A stretch of 64,000 nt of DNA from Pyxidicoccus caerfyrddinensis (GTDB taxonomy: Bacteria > Myxococcota > Myxococcia > Myxococcales > Myxococcaceae): assembly GCF_010894405.1 (NCBI RefSeq), contig NZ_JAAIYA010000001.1:679065-743064 (forward strand), given 5' to 3'. A model generated the notes under the pieces. It saw only the letters and a list, made by a program, of their open reading frames with translations. It was not told the origin of the DNA and did no database searches. The translations under genes were made by a program, and so were the position numbers. Positions 60,727 to 64,000 of the stretch are shown here, one piece after another. Each line of letters starts with the position of its first letter. Position 1 is the stretch's first letter.

Positions 60727-60739
60727 CCTCACGGGGCCG

Positions 60740-61891
60740 TCACCCGAGGGTGAAGGTCACCCGGATTCCTCCGAGCAGGTACTCCTCCCCGTCCGATACG
60801 AGTCGGCGGGTGATGCGGGTGTTGTCGAACCACGTGCCGTTCGACGACGTGAGGTCTTCGATGAAGAACTCCGCGCCCTCGCGAATCACCGCGGCGTGCT
60901 CGCGGGAGACGCGCGCTGACTTCACCACCAGGTCGCAGTGCGCCCCGCGGCCGATGATGAAGCGCTCGCGGGCGACCCGCACGGGCTCGCCCTCGTCGAG
61001 CCGGATGTGGAGGGGCACGCCTGACACCGACGGGACGATGATGGTGGTCTCCACGGGAGCGGGAGGCTTCGGCGTTGGAGCCGGCACTCCGCCTGCCGCG
61101 GCGGCCGCGCCCCCGACTGCACCCGGGCGAGCCTCGTCCTCCTCGTCGTCGGCCGCATCCTCGTCGTCGGCCGCATCCTCGTCGTCGGCCGCATCCTCGT
61201 CGTCGGCCGCATCCTCGTCGTCCGAAGACTCCTCGTCATCCAAGGCGTCTTCGTCGTCAGCGGCGGTGGCGTTGTCCGAGGTGTCTTCGTCGTCCGAAGA
61301 CTCCTCGTCGTCCAAGGCGTCTTCGTCGTCCGAGTCGTCCGAAGAAGCATCATCGTCGTCGGAAGCCTCCTCGTCGTCCGAGTCTTCCGCCTCCGCGCGG
61401 AGGCGCTCGTCCACGGGCTCGACCAGGCGATCGACGTCCGCGAGGATGTCGCGCATACGCGCCACGACACCCTGACGGAGCGCCGCCACGTCCACCGCGG
61501 GTGCCTGAGCGGCAACCTCCTCATCTGTCGGCTCCGCTGCGTCCGGCTCCTCGCTCGCGTCCCCGCCCGCCGCCGCGAGCACCGTTGGCGGGCCCCCGGT
61601 GTCGGCATCCTCCGCGAGGTCACGGCGGGGCTCCGCCACGGCCACGCGCGGGCTCTCTTCGCGCGGCGTCTCGACCGGCTGTACAGCCGGCGCGGGCGCG
61701 GGCGCGGACGCAGCCGTGGCCCCCTCCAGGAGATTGACCTGCGTCGGCGTGATGAAGCCGAACTGGCGCGCCAGCGAGAAGATGGCCTGGTTGAGCAGGA
61801 CATCGCGGTCCACGCCCATCTCGCGGCTCATCGTCTCCAGGGCGGTCCAGAGCGGCTCCGAAACTGCGACCGTGCGGGAAGTGCGGTTCAT
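60740..61891 (-). CDS. FHA-domain protein with acidic repeat linker
   Basis: 383 residues. The start resembles a ribbon-helix-helix segment (MNRTSRTVAVSEPLWTALET, MGVDRDVLLNQAIFSLARQF). The middle (about 150-255) is almost entirely Asp/Glu/Ala/Ser, including the tandem DEDAAD repeat. The C-terminal FHA domain (about 285-380) has the phosphothreonine-binding residues: FIIGRGAHCDLVV (Gly-Arg), SARVSREHAAVIREG (Ser-x-x-His) and LTSSNGTWFDNTRIT (Asn-Gly). The acidic linker could be phosphorylated or keep the FHA domain extended. Gene starts about three bases after the upstream thioredoxin/TPR gene ends, indicating one operon. A serine/threonine kinase partner is likely elsewhere. Confidence 0.88.
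   Translation of the reverse strand: MNRTSRTVAVSEPLWTALETMSREMGVDRDVLLNQAIFSLARQFGFITPTQVNLLEGATAASAPAPAPAVQPVETPREESPRVAVAEPRRDLAEDADTGGPPTVLAAAGGDASEEPDAAEPTDEEVAAQAPAVDVAALRQGVVARMRDILADVDRLVEPVDERLRAEAEDSDDEEASDDDDASSDDSDDEDALDDEESSDDEDTSDNATAADDEDALDDEESSDDEDAADDEDAADDEDAADDEDAADDEEDEARPGAVGGAAAAAGGVPAPTPKPPAPVETTIIVPSVSGVPLHIRLDEGEPVRVARERFIIGRGAHCDLVVKSARVSREHAAVIREGAEFFIEDLTSSNGTWFDNTRITRRLVSDGEEYLLGGIRVTFTLG
61143..61214 (-). repeat. Four perfect 18-bp tandem repeats
   Basis: Four identical copies of an 18-base unit (TCGTCGTCGGCCGCATCC on the plus strand) coding for the repeated DEDAAD hexapeptide, followed by degenerate copies until about 61370. In-frame, so copy-number change would lengthen the acidic linker without shifting the frame. 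Confidence 0.9.
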
Positions 61892-61894
61892 GGC

Positions 61895-64000
61895 TCAGCT
61901 CCCCCTCAGGTTGTCCTGCCAGGGCGACACGTTGGACGGGTTGATCAGCCAGAGGAACATCGCCTGCATGTCGGCGTACTGCTGCTCGGCGATGCCCACC
62001 AGGTTGGGGTGGAGCTCGTCGATGTCCACGCCCTCGAACTCGAACCCCGGCGAGTTCGACATCTTCGCCCCCCGCCCGCCCGTCACGCGGATGTCCCGGC
62101 TGCGCCACAGCCGCTGGCTGGACATGCCCGCGGCGTGACCGAACTCCGCGGGCGGAGCCACCGCCCTCGGCATGGCCACGCCTCGCTCGCCACATGCCCA
62201 CATCAGCCACGTCAGCGCATTCCAGTCCGCCCGGGCCGCGCGGGCAAGGTCCGGCAGCCCCATCTCCGGGACGGGGAGCGTCTCGTCGATGGAGATGGTC
62301 TCCCCCTCCTCGTCGTCGAACTCGTCCACGACCAGCTCCAGCGGCCCGCCCGGGAGCAATGAGGACAGGTCCGGTGGAATCCACGGCAGGGATGCCCCGG
62401 GCTTGAAGCGCTTCAGCATCGCCGCGCGCACCAACTGCAACCGGGTGGCGTACTTCTGGACGATGCGATGGATGGCGGTCAGCTCCTGCCCGGGGCCCTC
62501 GGGGAGCCCGTCGTACGTCGAGTGGGGCTTCTCCTCCGCCGGCCAGAAGTCCAACCGGCGGTAGAGGCACCGCGCGTACGCCTCCAGGAACTTCGCCGTC
62601 TTCGGCTCCGTCGCCGCCAGGCTCTCGGCATCGCGCTTCGCGTGCTGGTCGAGCCCGAGGTTCAGCAGGACGAGTCCGCGGGTGAACAGGTACTCCGTAC
62701 GCTCCGGATGCAGCAGCAGGGCCGCGTTGACGAAGTCGAGCGCCGCGCGGGGACGGTCGTTCTGGTCCAGCAGCACCGCGTACCCCCGCAGCAGCATGCC
62801 CGCATCGCCCCCGCGCACGAGCGTGTCGGCCATGGGCGCCCAGGAGTCCCCCGCCCCCTCCAGCGTCTGCCCCGCGACGGCCCGTGCGTTCTCCGGGATG
62901 CGCGGCAGCACCACCCGGGCCAGCAGCTCCGACAACGCCTCCGCCCGCTGCTCACACGCCGCCGCGCGCGCCACGGCCAGCACCGCTTCACGGTACTTCT
63001 TCGCCTCGGCGCACGTGGCGGCGTACTCCCGCCACGCGCTCGCCGTCCTGGGCAGGTTGGAGAAGACGGGCGAGGCCTTCAGCTCCTCCTCGCCCTGCGC
63101 CGCGCCCAGGTCTCGCGTCATCACCACCTTGCCGTCCGCGTCGAGCAGCGACCAGACGCCACGGGCCAGGTCGTCCTCGCACTCGCCCTCATCGAAGGCG
63201 ACGCGCGGGTCCAGGTACTCGTCCTCGGAGCGCGAGTGGTAGCGGCCGGAGCGGCTGCCATGGACGTACTCGGCTTCCCACAGGAGCTCGCCCTTCGCCG
63301 TCCAGAACCGGCACAGCCCGTGGCGCTCCCTTTCCTCGTCCAGGTGGACGTGGGCCCACTGGCCCTCCTCCTCGCGGAACTCCGCCTCGGGAGGCACGGC
63401 CTTGGGGCGCTCGGGGTACGGCTCGCCGGTGGTGGGCACCACGCGGCGGCCCTGGCCGTCGAAGTGCTCGATGCCCACGACGCGCCCCTGGTCGTAGACC
63501 ATGACCGTCTTGCGCACCTGCTCCGAGACGCCATTCTCGTGCATGCGCTCGGTGGTGAAGCCCTCGGTGGCGTACCAGGTGCGCGGCCCGTGCAGCGCCC
63601 CCTTCACGAACTGGCCTTCCTGGGACACGCCGCCGCTCTCATGGAAGCGCTTGAACGGGCCGTGCGGCTTGCCGTGTTCCATGAGGCATTCGTTGCAGAG
63701 CGTGCCGTCCGCGCGCCAGAACCGCCACGGGCCGTGCTTCTCGCCGTCCGCGTCGTGGCCGCCGTGGCCCCACTCCTGGTCGCCTTCGTCCCACCCGGCC
63801 TCGGCGGGGACGCCCGGCGGCGCGATGCCCTGCTCCGTCAGTCGCTTGTTCTCCTCCGCCTTCTTCACCTGCGCGGTGTCGAGCGCCTGCAGCGACTGCA
63901 CCAGCGACGCCAGGCGCGCCCGGGGCAGCGCGCCGCTGGAGCGGTGCACGATGACGCCGTCCTTGAAGGCGATGAGGGTGGGAATCGACTGGACGTCGAA
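61895..64000 (-). CDS. Thioredoxin-like / MORN-type / TPR protein, 5' end cut by window edge
   Basis: Frame open from the window edge to the stop at 61895, about 701 residues; an internal GTG at 63949 is not the true start, because upstream residues at the edge read FDVQSIPTLIAFKDGVIVHR, the second half of a thioredoxin fold (cis-Pro loop SIPT). The active-site CxxC would lie outside. After it come MORN/YwqK-like repeats (GEKHGPWRFWRADGTLCNEC, GKPHGPFKRFHESGGVSQEG, then GRYHSRSEDEYLDPR), and then TPR-like helices (REYAATCAEAKKYREAVLAV, LDFVNAALLLHPERTEYLFT). The gene is followed at 61891 by the FHA gene. Function unknown; thioredoxin plus MORN is a rare combination. Confidence 0.8.
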   Translation of the reverse strand, partial: FDVQSIPTLIAFKDGVIVHRSSGALPRARLASLVQSLQALDTAQVKKAEENKRLTEQGIAPPGVPAEAGWDEGDQEWGHGGHDADGEKHGPWRFWRADGTLCNECLMEHGKPHGPFKRFHESGGVSQEGQFVKGALHGPRTWYATEGFTTERMHENGVSEQVRKTVMVYDQGRVVGIEHFDGQGRRVVPTTGEPYPERPKAVPPEAEFREEEGQWAHVHLDEERERHGLCRFWTAKGELLWEAEYVHGSRSGRYHSRSEDEYLDPRVAFDEGECEDDLARGVWSLLDADGKVVMTRDLGAAQGEEELKASPVFSNLPRTASAWREYAATCAEAKKYREAVLAVARAAACEQRAEALSELLARVVLPRIPENARAVAGQTLEGAGDSWAPMADTLVRGGDAGMLLRGYAVLLDQNDRPRAALDFVNAALLLHPERTEYLFTRGLVLLNLGLDQHAKRDAESLAATEPKTAKFLEAYARCLYRRLDFWPAEEKPHSTYDGLPEGPGQELTAIHRIVQKYATRLQLVRAAMLKRFKPGASLPWIPPDLSSLLPGGPLELVVDEFDDEEGETISIDETLPVPEMGLPDLARAARADWNALTWLMWACGERGVAMPRAVAPPAEFGHAAGMSSQRLWRSRDIRVTGGRGAKMSNSPGFEFEGVDIDELHPNLVGIAEQQYADMQAMFLWLINPSNVSPWQDNLRGS

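Noticed and set aside
61143..61370. Repeat cluster considered as a CRISPR array
   Set aside because: Units are contiguous 18-mers without spacers and encode an acidic peptide in frame with the FHA protein.

Overview
The window is about 70% GC and reads as chromosome of a predatory or fruiting myxobacterium (Myxococcales, most likely the Cystobacterineae group of Myxococcus, Corallococcus, Pyxidicoccus and Archangium). The support is family content: a membrane Ser/Thr kinase with a Cys-rich tail, a MopE-type Cys/Asp-rich lipoprotein, an M57-type zinc protease, CHAT and VIT/vWA proteins, many lipoproteins and secreted enzymes, and a 7-TM chemoreceptor. I make no species call. Genes are dense on both strands, and several convergent pairs are separated by perfect GC-rich hairpins.

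Layout. 1-2.7 kb: a class II lanthipeptide locus on the minus strand, with a 62-residue precursor followed three bases later by a LanM cut by the window edge. 2.9-8.4 kb: a small TPR protein, then a plus-strand operon of ECF-like sigma factor, membrane anti-sigma-like protein, secreted small protein and an exported TPR-CHAT protease-like protein. 8.4-15.4 kb: lipoprotein, VOC protein, RtcB RNA ligase with archease, phosphoribosyltransferase, an unknown protein and a UGT-like glycosyltransferase. 15.4-17.5 kb: a candidate RiPP operon of Tat-signal Cys peptide, DUF692/MNIO oxidase and DUF2063 partner. 17.8-22.1 kb: VIT/vWA protein and a propeller protein. 22.2-26.9 kb: an AspT, AspD, asparaginase II operon that can form an asparagine-to-alanine energy cycle. 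26.9-38.6 kb: M57 protease, MFS/LysR pair, membrane protein, zinc protease with lectin propeller, lipoprotein, NlpC/P60-like protein and a Tat-exported amidohydrolase. 38.7-46.8 kb: Ser/Thr kinase, small secreted proteins, a Cry-like toxin with jacalin-like tail, and a TPR/MopE pair.

46.9-51.7 kb is accessory sequence: a low-complexity toxin-like protein, about 1 kb of gene remnants, a 703-residue protein of lower GC with a possible TIR-like core, a doubly frameshifted IS91-type transposase remnant and a 3' tRNA fragment that looks like an attachment site. From 51.8 kb to the end the content is ordinary again: PNGase A, small membrane proteins, metallophosphoesterase, SelO with a glycerol-1-phosphate dehydrogenase-like enzyme, 7TMR chemoreceptor, FHA protein, and a thioredoxin/MORN/TPR protein cut by the right edge.

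The most promising systems for follow-up are the MNIO/DUF2063/Tat-peptide operon, the sigma/CHAT operon, the TIR-like protein on the putative island, the Cry-like toxin and the lanthipeptide. All functions are from reading motifs by eye; no database search was run.
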